DNA from: Gigaspora rosea
Taxonomy: Eukaryota > Glomeromycota > Glomeromycetes > Diversisporales > Gigasporaceae
NCBI GenBank assembly: GCA_003550325.1
Contig: QKWP01000048.1
Coordinates: 349,476-413,475 of the forward strand
DNA: 64,000 bases
Direction: 5' to 3'
Below are positions 1 to 11,300 of this stretch, piece by piece. A program made the position numbers and the translations under genes. The notes under the pieces were generated by a model, which worked only from the letters and a program-made list of their open reading frames with translations, was not told where the DNA came from and searched no databases. How positions within the stretch are numbered: the first letter of the stretch is position 1; each line of letters opens with the position of its first letter.

Positions 1-1530
1 AAAAAATAAGACCAAAATTTTCCAAAATTTTCAAAACTACTATGAATAAAAAAGACCCAACACGAAGAAAGTTATTGAATATGAAGTGAAATTGTATCAA
101 ATAGAAAAGTATTACCTATATCTGTGTGTATAAAAAAAAGTCCAAGTGCTATTTTGAATATTGAAAGAAACGCGAAGTTATTGAATGAACGAAGGTGTAT
201 CAAATAGTAATAGAAGAAATTTACTTGTATAAAAAAAAATGTGATAGTTAACAGAAGAAAAAATTGAATAAGAAGCGAAGTATCAAATAGTAATAGAAGA
301 AATTTATTTGTAGAAGAAAAATAAGATTCGAAAAACAGATAATCTTATATTCAAAAAAAAAAAAATTTGTCATGAAGTTTGGTTGTCATTGTATTTACTA
401 TATGTATGTAATTATCGAAAAAAATTTCAATATCATTAAATTGTAAAATAAACTTCGATCATTTAAAATAAACTATTACATGATGAAATAAACAATTAAT
501 TACATGATGAAATAAACTATTACATGTGAAAATACTATGACGTTTTAATTCAAATAATTTTTTTTCAAAGTCAACTATAAACTTCCGATACCCATATCGT
601 TTTCTGTATCAATTGTTTTTTTCCATTAGGACATACAAATTTAATAAATTGGTTGGCCAGTCAAATTTTGCAAAATTCTGGAAACATTTGACTACATTTT
701 TTGTCGGGTGAGTTTTTTTTATTAGGTGTTTATAAAAATGGTTTATATTTATATATATAATTTTTTTTTGAAAATAAAGCAAGTCGCTGAGTCATTTTTT
801 AGATTGTTTTATAAAACCGTTTAACCTTTTTTTTCTTTTTTTAAATAGTAACCTTTAAATAAACCTCAATACTAATCCCTTAATGTTGTACAATGCATAT
901 GATCATTTTTTATAACTTTATTTTATTTTTAGTAAAATAAACAAAACTGCATGTAAATCGTATTTTAAAAAAAAATTTTTTTATACATATAACATTACAC
1001 ATGTAAATCGTATTTTAAAAATTTATATATATATATATTTTATTTATATAATTATATTTGTATAATAATAAAAATAAAATTTTGATTTCATCACTTTTTG
1101 ACCAATAATAAAAAGTAATTGACTTTATTATTTTCTAATATGTATATCAGATACTGAAATTTACAAATCACAAAGTAAAAATATAATTAATTGATTAATT
1201 TTATCAATATACTAGTAAAAATAATCTAGTCAAAACAAGTTAACCTAAACTCCGATTTCATCAAAACAAATTAAACTTCGATTTCATCAAAACAAATTAA
1301 ACTTTCATTCTTTGATTTTTTTTTAAATATTAAACCAAATTAATTTTTGATTTCTTCGTTTTTTTTTTAACTTTTCTCTGAAATGTATATCTGTTACTCT
1401 GATTCTATATAATAAAATAAAACATGTGAATTCTGTAATAGAAATTTAAAATAAACTTCCAAATTATTGTACAATTGATATTAAAAAATAAAATTAAAAA
1501 TAAAATTACCGATGCTATTGCTCCTTGCTT
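1..1530. other. AT-rich spacer without a gene
   Basis: No credible coding region is seen. The stretch holds poly-A/T runs and short imperfect direct repeats: a motif TATCAAATAGTAATAGAAGA occurs near 200 and again near 282, and CATGTAAATCGTATTTTAAA near 952 and 1000. These look like local duplications in unconstrained AT-rich DNA. Confidence 0.6.
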
Positions 1531-1539
1531 TTTGCTTTG

Positions 1540-2110
1540 AAACTTATGTAAAAAGTGTAAAATAAAATATACTTTGTCCGATACGCGTATTGTACAATTG
1601 ATATTAAAAAATAAATTACTGATGTTAATGCTCTTTGTTTTGAAACCTATTGTTACGAGCTAGATGCGAAAGTAGGCACAGTAATATGATGATCATTAAG
1701 TTGGGGCTTTGTAACGATCAACTTCAAGAACCTTTGGATCATCATTTCGGGCTAAGAGATTGTCAGAAGAAGATTCAGCATCTCCAAAGAGAGAACCATC
1801 TGGTAAAATAATGGCTTGTGAAAGCGAGAAGGAAAAGAAGGCATTAGCCAATGAATTGTAAATTATCATTTAAGCCACTTACACCCTTTTTGATATAAAA
1901 TAGTATAAAAGAGAGGTAATTTCGCCATTACAAAGGGAAGGAATCCCTTGAATAAAAAGAATAATCATAATCATTAATAAATAAACGATCATTAATGAAT
2001 AAATTATAAATCACCATATGTTTAAAATATGTAAAAAGTGTAAAATAAAATATTCTTTGTCCGATATGCATATTGTACAATTGATAATAAAAACTAAATT
2101 ATCGATGTTG
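1540..2110. repeat. Direct repeat pair split by an LTR-like insert
   Basis: A segment starting GTAAAAAGTGTAAAATAAAA at about 1550 recurs at 2031 with few changes, continuing through a TTTGTCCGATA motif to a shared TGTACAATTGATA stretch (about 1591 and 2074). The second unit is interrupted just after TTTGAAACCTAT by about 370 bp absent from the first unit. The arrangement fits a tandem duplication followed by insertion of a separate element. Confidence 0.6.
1651..2016 (+). mobile_element. Candidate solo LTR (fossil)
   Basis: This 366-bp insert interrupts a duplicated sequence, begins TGTTACGAG and ends CACCA (TG...CA). It holds a TATAAAAGAGAGG promoter-like motif near 1902 and an AATAAA signal near 1950, the usual layout of a fungal LTR. 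No convincing target duplication and no second LTR were found, so a nonautonomous element is also possible. It is a fossil; no coding capacity is seen. Confidence 0.4.
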
Positions 2111-3556
2111 TTCTTTTCTCTGAAATATAAATATGTAAAATGTTTTTGTAAGCTATTTTCTCTCTTAATATTTTCTCTCTTAATATTTTTTTACTTCTTA
2201 ATATTGTTTCTTCGTATTTATCTTAATATTGTGTCTTGCTTCTTAACATAGATATTTCATCATGACTTACAAAAAAAACAAAGGAATTGTTAAAAAACCT
2301 GCTTCTATTTACAAACAAAAAGACGTATGTGCAAAAAAGTAGCATGTTTCTGTAGTATGTGCAATGGTATAGAAAGAGATCCAAGAGTTAAAGCAAACTA
2401 TGAAGCACAAGAACAAGAACCTTCTACAGTAAAAGGAAAGCGTGCTATATCAAACGTCAAGTTGGATATTGGCCAGAAGATATCGATAACGGCGAAGGAT
2501 CTTCAGATATGATGAACGATATTTTTTTAATGGATCAGGTTATTGATTCAACAGATGGTGAAAAGTCAGATAGTGAATCATATAATTTGATGCCTCTACC
2601 AAAGCCTGAAAATCTTCAATTCCTTGTTGCGCAGCTTCCCAAAGGCTTTCATAATGCAAAAATGTCATCCTTTTATTCTGGAAAAAATTTGTCAGATTCT
2701 TCTGATGATGATGAAAATGAAAATGATGACATGAAAAGCGATAGAACTAATGAAACTGATACTGAAGAAGAGAGTGAAGAAGAGAGCAAAGAAGAGAATT
2801 TAATAAGGTTCGATGCACCTGATTTAGATGATACCCCAGTGACCAATAGCAGAATTGTTGACGAAGATTCATTAGGAATTTTATTGTGGGTTTTTTGTTA
2901 CCAACAAAAATATTGGCATTCTGATACAAGCATTCACACTTTGATTAAATATCTCTGGCGTTTGTTAACTCGTATTGATGAACAAAAGTATTGTGGCCTT
3001 CCTACATCAATAGACGTTGCAAAAAAGATAGCTGGTATATCAGATCATACAACAAGATTCGCTGTATGCAAATCTTGTTGCAAATTATATAATCCAAAAG
3101 ATATTTCAACAAAAAAAGCAGGACAATCACGAAAATACTTCGCTGTACTCATGTGGAATTTCCAAACCATGTAAATATCAGCAGACGAGTATCATGCGAT
3201 ACAATACTTTCGAAAAAAGTCAGGGTGCAAGATGGAATAATCAGAAAGCCAGTATCAATTTATGCCGTGGTAAATCTCAAGCAACAGTTCCTAAAGCTAT
3301 TCCAGCAATCAGGATTTGAAGAGGCATGCAGAAGATGGGCCTATCGACCTTCAAAACCCCAATTATCAGATATATATGATGGCAGGATATGGAAATCATT
3401 CTCTGATGATGAAGGGGAGTTATTTTTTCGTCCAGAAACAGCTGATAGCTATATAGGATTGATGCTAAACTTGGACTGGTTTCAACCATTTGAGACATCA
3501 CAATATAGCGTGGGGGTCATATATGCTGTCATATATAATCTTCCACATCAAGAAAG

Positions 3557-3647
3557 GTTTTTGTTTTTTTTTATTTTTTTTTATTTTTTTTTTATTTTTT
3601 TTTACATTCATTAATCAAATATAATATTAATTTAATATACATAAAAG
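3557..3647 (+). other. Inferred intron 1 of the tnp2-like transposase
   Basis: GT at 3557 and AG at 3646-3647. Removing the 91 nt joins ...LPHQER to FKPSNII, restoring the family's motif order. The intron is T-rich (long TTTTTTTA runs). Confidence 0.65.
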
Positions 3648-4639
3648 GTTTAAACCATCCAATATAATAACATTGTCTATCATACCTGGGCCATCGGAAC
3701 CAAAGCTGCATCAGTTAAACCATTACTTGGCACCTATTATCGATTAGCTTATAGAGCTCTGGGAAGGAATAGACCTATCGGCTACATTTGAGTCCCCATC
3801 TGGCAAGAGAATCAAATGTGCAGTAATTTGTTGCTCCAGTAACTTACCTGCAGCAAGGAAACTTTGTGGGCATATTTCGGCTAAGGCAGCATGTCATCGC
3901 TGCAATAAAAGAGCTAATTACGACATTTGGAACCAACCTCATTTTGGTGGCATTTCTAATATGGAGTCCTGGTTTGTAGAACGTGACCACAACCTTATCT
4001 GAAATGATGCAATAAATTGGAAAAATTGCAAGACAGCTGAACGAAGAAAACAGCATCTTTCCGATACTCTTGTCAGATGGTCCAAAATCTATAGGCTTTT
4101 ATACTTCAATTCCATTAGATTCCTGGTAGTGGACCCAATGCATTGCCTCTTCTTGGGAATATCAAAATGGATTGTAACTAGATTATGGATTGAAGGTGAA
4201 AGGTTAACTTCTCAAAATTTAAAAATTATGCAGCAATTGGCAGATAAAATCGATATGCCATCAGATATTGGTAGAATTCCTTGTAAAATCTCTACTGGTG
4301 AAGGATTTTCAAGGTTTACGGCAGACCAGTGGAAGACTTTTATTCTCGTATATGCTACCACTATTTGTTTGAATCTGTTATGTGATGCTGATAGGAAAAT
4401 TCTTACTTATTTTGTCTGGGCTTGTAGTATATTGGTTTGTAGAATAATCAATGAAAGAGATTTAAAAGAAGCACACCAATGTCTGATAGCTATGATAAAA
4501 ATTATCGAAGAAATCTATGGTCCTGAGAAGATTTCTCCAAACCTTCATCTATGCCTTCACACATCTGAATGTGCATTAGATTATGGTTCTTTACATTCTT
4601 TTTGGTGTTTCAGTTTTGAACGGATAAATGGATTACTAG

Positions 4640-4737
4640 GTAAATATAATTAAAAGATTAATAATTTGTTTAAAACAAAAGTCAATAATAGGCGGTCGAT
4701 ATCTCTATCTTCTAAACAATATTAATTAAATTTTTAG
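4640..4737 (+). other. Inferred intron 2 of the tnp2-like transposase
   Basis: GTAAAT donor at 4640 and TTTTTAG acceptor ending 4737. Removing 98 nt reads NGLLGSYKNSNRKIE, the expected G-Y/S-N-x-N junction of this family. Confidence 0.75.
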
Positions 4738-5589
4738 GAAGCTACAAAAATAGTAATAGGAAAATTGAGCTGGAACTTATAAATATCATCCAACGAAACA
4801 GACAAATTGACAGATTAATTAATAAAAGTAATAGTGCTAATTTATCTGAAGATTTGTCTATTTTGGCTCCAAAAAAATCTTCCAGCAGTTTGGGTGATTA
4901 TGAAATGTCTAATGAAGATGTAATAAATTTTCTCTCTATGTCAAAATCGGTAGAGGAAGGAATCGGCATCGGTACTGGGGCAATTCATTTCCTGGAATCT
5001 TTTTTATACCAAAGAAAATGAATGCATACATCTCACGAGACTTTATGGAGTTACTTGTCGAATATTATAATAATGCTTATGACACCAATATATTCGTTCT
5101 GCCCGAAGATTTGGATTTAGATGGATCGATAGGCATATCGTCTATAATAAATCAATATGGAAGAATACGAATAAGTGATAAAGTTTTCAGTTCTACATTT
5201 TCTAAAAGATATGAAAGTTCATCAAGAATTCTTGCAAAATTTGCTGATGAAGATGGAGTAAATACATATCCGGACAAGGTTCAGTTCTTTTTTGAACATT
5301 ACCTTGATTATCTGGAAGAATCAACAAAGCACAGCCTCGCCTATGTTCGTTAGTATAAAAAAATAAAAAATGAGAATTTAAGGTATCATCTTAGTATCGG
5401 CAAAAAGGACGATAAGCTTTGTAACGTGGAATTATGGCATAATGATTTTTATGATATAGATCGTGATTGTATAATTCCAGTACATAACATACTAGGAAGA
5501 TTTGTAGCAGGAACATTTACTGTTGGTTTAAGAAAGCATCAGGATTATATGTTAGTGATCCCATTAAATAGAAAGTACAATATATAATG

Positions 5590-6670
5590 CATATTGCATT
5601 GTATTACATGATAATCTATTATTATCTATATTAATCTACTGTATTACTACTGTATTACTACTGTATTTTAATTTATTATAAATTATATAAATATACTGTA
5701 CATTATATATATGGAAAAATCAGCTATCTGATATTTATATTATAACGAATAATTGCGTCACATATTTTTCTTTAATATTTGTTCAGTTCATTATGTTGTC
5801 ACTATATTAACATGTATAGACATATATATGCTCGATATTTTGGTGCTTGTATAAACTTGATAAAATGAGTTGCTTGCCGGAAAGCATATATGAGTCATAC
5901 TTAATAATATAGATAGACATTACAATCTTAGCGTAAAACATTATGAAAAATGTTAAGTATATTATATGAAATCATCCTTAAATAAAGACTACATACATAT
6001 ACATTCTCTTATATAATAATTGCTTAAAGTCGTAAAATACTAGTTCTTTATTTGTATATTATTAACTGAAGAATCTTTAACTGAGAGGATCATCCGAATA
6101 TCTGATGATAAAAATTTCTATTTACACTCATAATCTTAACGTTTCGAGTTTAATTTATTATATCGATATCGATGTATACAGATATCTGATAGCTGATATT
6201 TTTAGAAAAATAGCAGAAACCTCACAGATCTATCACTGATATTATAATGCACTTTCATTCAATATAAGCTAGCCGATGTTAGCTGATATTGGTCGATATC
6301 TGATTAAAATTTTCCCGATATAATAACCAAAATATTATCTAAGTTTCTTCAAAATATTGGCCTTTACGATATTTATCTAAAATTTTCTCATAAAAAATCA
6401 TAATATCAGACAGAATTTGGCAACATATAAACCAGTTGTTTTAGTTAATGATATTTTGTTAAACTATCATTATGTAATATAGAAATATCAGATAGCAGAT
6501 AGTTTGTCTGATATTTTCATGTTCGACCTGTGCTAGTATAAACTTAAATAGAATTATCAAGAATTTTTTAAATATACAAAAAAGGTACAATCTGTACCAT
6601 CCAAATTTGGTAATATTAGAGACTGCAATATGTAAATATAGTTTGTAAATTTGTATAATAAATGTTTTAT
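5590..6670. other. AT-rich spacer with GATATCTGATA-like motifs
   Basis: No gene is seen. Between about 6100 and 6530 the string GATATCTGAT and near variants (ATATCAGATAGC, GTCTGATATTTTC) recur irregularly on both strands. They look like a worn simple repeat and not binding sites that could be assigned. Confidence 0.5.
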
Positions 6671-6672
6671 AC

Positions 6673-6961
6673 TTGGCTAATGTGTAGCATTATATGTTTG
6701 GAGCTCATCATATGATGTTCATCATATTATACAAATGCGTTAATATGCATATATTGGTAACATTAAAGCACAAATATAAACACTTGTGCAAACAGTCAAA
6801 AAATTTCCAAATCCTATTTCTGATAAGATTTACATCATATATATGCAAGTATATCAAAAAAGTAAAATTTGTCAAGATTTTACAATTGAAGCACATCAGG
6901 AAGGTAATTTTTGTATCACTTTGCATAGAAATTAAGGGTTTGTCGCTATGCTCCAGCCAAT
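6673..6961. mobile_element. MITE family M1, copy 1
   Basis: Ends are imperfect inverted repeats (TTGGCTAATGTGTAGC at the left; the complement of the right end reads TTGGCTGGAGCATAGC). The interior is about 85-90% identical by eye to the reverse complement of 20500-20757. An 89-codon open frame inside is matched by a differing frame in the other copy and is not a gene. Confidence 0.65.
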
Positions 6962-6964
6962 AAC

Positions 6965-7640
6965 AAAAATTTAAATTAATATAAGGTAGGTAAGAGTAAG
7001 ATTTGTATTAAAAGTTAAAGTAAATAGTAATATATACCAAAATTTTGCAAATAATTTTTTTGTTAGAGCATAAAAGTTAGTTAGATAGATGAAATTTTTT
7101 GATATTACAAATTTTAGAAAAATTTTTTTATTTTGTTATACAAAAAAAATTTGAACAAGTTTACTTAGTACATTAAGTTATAATTAATAAAATTTTGTAA
7201 ATTATAAGATTTTATATAATTTTATAATAAAATTTTATAAAATCTTATAATTCACAACTGTTTAGAATCTAAAAATATATTTATTAGCAAAATAAATATA
7301 TGAAATCTTCCAAAAGAAATTGCATACCAAAATTTTTTGAAATTTTTTGAAAGAATTGTAATCTTTTATGTGAAATATTGCCAAATAAAACAATGCAAAC
7401 CTTTATTTAATTATTTTATTTTAGGGTCGCAAGAAGTAATATTTTGCATATTATCATATAAATCTGCAGTTTTTTTACAATATTTTACATATTTTTAAAA
7501 TTTTCATATTTAATATCAAATTTTATATTTTTTATTTATTATTATTATATATTATATATATTACAATTTTTAAACAATATTATATATTTTATTATATATT
7601 ATATTTTAATTATTATATATTCTTTATATATTATTTTAAT
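6965..7640. other. AT-rich spacer
   Basis: No gene. It holds AT simple sequence (TATATATTA-type runs at 7540-7630) and a repeated AAAATTTTATAAAATCTTATAA palindromic stretch near 7200. Confidence 0.5.
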
Positions 7641-8370
7641 TTTTTTTAATTCAGCAATCCTGCTTTCTGTATCTATAGACTTTATTATATATAAAAAAAA
7701 CTAATGTTTACATATATATTGTAATTCTATTCTAACAGAAAGCTCACCCAAATTTACGTTCAGATGCGACCTGCCTAGTGACTATTCACCTCAATTAGGA
7801 TTCTCAACTTACTGAGAATATGTTTCCTCCTGTCACTGGCTGGCAATCGCTTGCTATATCAGTTTTGCCAAATGTTTCTGAATCTAAATATTTAAACTTA
7901 ACCCATGAAGACCAAATCAGTTTGGTCCCCTCTAGGATTAGATTGTTTATATTTGATTCTGCTAAAACCTTGCTCCATTTTTCTAATATTTCTTTCTCTT
8001 TAGGCTATGTTCTGTGGTCAGCCTAATTTCACTGTTCGGAACAACGTTTTCTTTTGTTTCACTACTCTTGTTTTTGTTTTTGCTTTTGTTTTGGCTTTTT
8101 CTTTTTGCTAAGGTAGTTATTACCTCTACCTTTTCCTAGTCATTTTGGAATTCATATCTGAAGTTCCAAATATGCTGCTGAAATCTCACGCTGACGGTCT
8201 CAATAATTGTATCCAAATCTCTTCTTGTCCCAGCTTTGTCCTTCATCAGACTTTCTATCTTTTTCTTCCAATTCTGAAGTATAAGACCTTGAATTAACTG
8301 GCTTCTTATAATTTTTTTCTTTTCCTCCTCTTTGCCAAAAAACCTTCTTTCCAACTCTTGTATTGTTAAT

Positions 8371-11300
8371 TCATAAAGGTACTGGAATCTTCATGAAGTA
8401 TTTTTTTAACTCTTTGCATGTTTCTTCTTCTATCAATTTCCAAATTTCCTGATAGTCCACACATCTTGTCAGGTGTTCTAACGTTTTTGGCTCCTGCTGA
8501 CAGGTCATACAAATGTCCGTTTTGTATAGGTCAGGCCTTCTTATTCTAAGCTCTAACATAGTAGGCAGTAGGCCATTAAGGCACTTTGTTCTAAAAACCT
8601 ATTCCTTATTTTTCCTTTTATCCATACATTTCTTTTCTTTATATCTTCCTAAAAATCGCCATGTCTCTTTCCAATCTATATTACCCACCTCTTTTTCAAA
8701 ATTCCTTTCTTCAAACCTCTTGAGTTCTACCCACTTTGTATCCTGTATTGCTACTGCTATTTGACTCATAAACTTCCTAATCTGGCTATCAATTATGAAG
8801 TTCTTCCAATATAGAACTACCTGCTGAATCTTGGTCTAGGGCCACTTGATACTTATAGCACTACTGCTTTTGGCCCCATTCTTTGCAAGTTGTCTGCTTC
8901 TTCATTTTCTACAATGCTACTGTGCCCCCTGACTTTATGCATCTCTACCATCAGCTTCTTGATTTCTTGTATTCGAGAGATCTGCCAGAGCAGGCTTGCA
9001 TTCTGCATCTTAAGACAACTTTTTAACTTTTTAAGCTTTTCTGTCTTCTTGATTGCCTGTATTGCTGCAAGGCTGTCAGTATATATTTGCACCTTTGCAT
9101 TCTCTGGGGCCACCAGTAATATCGTCCATATTGCTCCCATCTCTGCTCGAGTTAATAATGGCCATTCTTCCAATCTACAACAAAATGTTTCTTTACTTTG
9201 TTCAGCCTAAACAGCTGCTTCATTAATTGCCACCTATCCTATACCCATTCGAGTTTCTTCTTCCTTCGAGTTAGTTAAGGACCCATCTGTAAAAGCTTTT
9301 ATCATCTTTCATGAGCATATCCTCTCTGTTACCTTTTCTAGTTCTTTTATTGCTTCTTGTCCCATAAAATTATCTTTCATAAACTTCTCATTAATGGTGC
9401 TTATAGATATCTCCACCGCACTCAGTTCTTCTCTTTCCATGATCTCAGGGTATTTTTCTACTACGTTCTCCCAAGAGATACTTAGCTTTTTACATTTTTT
9501 GTTGGAAACCTCTACCTTCTTCAACCACTTTTTGTTAGTACCCTCTATTTACCCCAGACCTTTATACTTGCTTGGCATACAGGACCCAGTTCTGTTTCTT
9601 CATTTTTTAGTTCACAGCCCGCACTGCTTGATTATAACAAGGCCTTGCTTATTTACTGAGTCCTTTCTCCAGTGTTCTATGAGGAACTCCTGTGAGGTCT
9701 TTTTGTTCATGATCCTTCCTAGCTCCGTTTTATTACTTTTTCTTCCGAAGACTAGCCATTCTCATTTTCACTTGTTTTCACTAATTGCTTCCAAATTGGC
9801 TTTTATATGTAAGAAGTTTTCTTTTTCTTGTAGAGCTCTTAGTTTTCTGCTATACAAGTCTTCTAATATGCTTACTTCATGGTTTGTGTACCATTTGGGT
9901 GCTCGTGCTCTTTCTTTTGCTATCACACTTCTTATTTGTCTAACCTGCTTCCATGTGAGCATTCTTTCGCTCTTTACATCCAAGACTTGCTCTAGCAGAA
10001 AGATATTTAACCTTTTTTTCTTAAGAAAACTCTGCAGGTCTTTTTCTTTAACTAGGTTTACAATCTCCGTTCCTGTTCCTTCTATTTTATATTTCACTTC
10101 TAGCTCTTCTGATCTGAAACTAATATTTAGTTTTTTTGCTTGAAGCACAACTTTGCAAGCTAGATTATTTTTAACTTTGCATTTCTCTATTCTTTCTTTT
10201 CCCAAACCTAGTATGCATGTTGTGCTCTTACAATTCAACTGCCCCTGTTTTAATCTTAGCCATACTGCTTGTCCCACATCACTTTTGTTATTCAATCTAG
10301 ACATTATTTCTATGAAGTGATGAGCAAGTTGATTTTGCCAAATCAATTTAACTCCAACAATGATTGAGTGTATTAATGCTGAATTTGGAGTTGTCTTCAT
10401 CATTCTGCTTTATTTTTGATTAGCATCAAAAGAGGACTCTGCAGCTTTTCACAGTTTTCTCGAGACAGGATACAGTACTACAATCTGTATTCCAGACGTG
10501 GAAACAGTACTATATTGTTTAAATATGCCATGTGTGCTAAAGAGGGCTTTTTTCTTTTAATTCCTTTAACGATTGTCAGAACTTCCTCTTTCACTATTCT
10601 AACTGCTTGTCTGATTTCTGATTTTTCAGACAGCCATATGCCCAAAAATCTCGTTAGATCTTTTTCTTTTTTACCACGGATTATTTCTTTTTTTGGCCCG
10701 AATTTTATACCATCTTGAAATGTAGTCTTGTTATGCGTATTCAGAACTAGTAGCTCTGGCTTCTTACTATTGATTTCTATATCATTTACTTTGTAAAAGT
10801 CTTCTGCTACTTCAAGTATTCGTTCTAACTCAGACTTGTCTCTTGCCAAATATGTAGTATTGTCTGAGTATGCTAAGACTAGCACTTGCAGCTCTTGTAC
10901 TTCTACGTCACCTCTTTGCAAATTAAGTGGCTAATTCAACTGCATTTTGTAACCTCTATCCCTTTCTTCTTGAATTTCTACTAGAAGCGGATCATAGAAT
11001 ATTTTCCAGACCAGGAGTGATATGACCTCCCTGGTCTATTCTATCCCCTGTGATAAATTTTTTTGTATTTTCTACCCCTGTTAAACTTCAATTTCTCTGT
11101 TTTTGTATAAATTAATTATGAAATCTACTGCTTTTGCTAAAAGTTTTATATGCTCTAATGCTAGCTGTAGTATTTTGATATTTACTGAATCGAAAGCTTT
11201 TTTCATGTCTTGAAACAAGATCCAAATTTCCTTTTTATTTTCCCTTGCATCTTTCAGTATACAATTTAGCAAATATATCAGTGCCGCTGTTCCTTCTTCT

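Larger units (their letters stand above)
2262..5587 (+). pseudogene. tnp2/DUF4218-type (CACTA/Plavaka-like) DNA transposase, decayed
   Basis: Fragments in different frames follow the order of a tnp2-like transposase. A CxCxxC cluster (CFCSMCNG, near 2345) is followed by an acidic Ser/Asp/Glu-rich linker (about 2690-2800). The core has DIYDGRIWKSF and IGLMLNLDWFQPF (about 3370-3490), then IIPGPSEPKLH (about 3680), DPMHCLFLGISKW (4130-4170), an HTSECALDYGSLHSFW-type block (about 4560) and a C-terminal VHNILGRFV block (about 5480) ending at 5587. Two GT-AG introns are inferred from continuity of the family motif across them: 3557-3647 and 4640-4737. In-frame stops (for example after codon 24 from 2262, near 3745, 4000 and 5351) and a frame change near 3150 break it. 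It would bind and cut element ends in the nucleus. Terminal repeats were not located. Confident for family, unsure for subgroup. Confidence 0.85.

Noticed and set aside
6694-6963. 89-codon frame conserved in two places (also 20525-20749)
   Set aside because: Both lie in MITE copies; changes between them shift the frame and are not biased to third positions, so the similarity is of DNA and not of protein.
9394-10143. 249-codon plus-strand open frame
   Set aside because: Antisense shadow of the minus-strand LINE copy A RT/connection region; Ser/Phe/Leu-rich, no domain.
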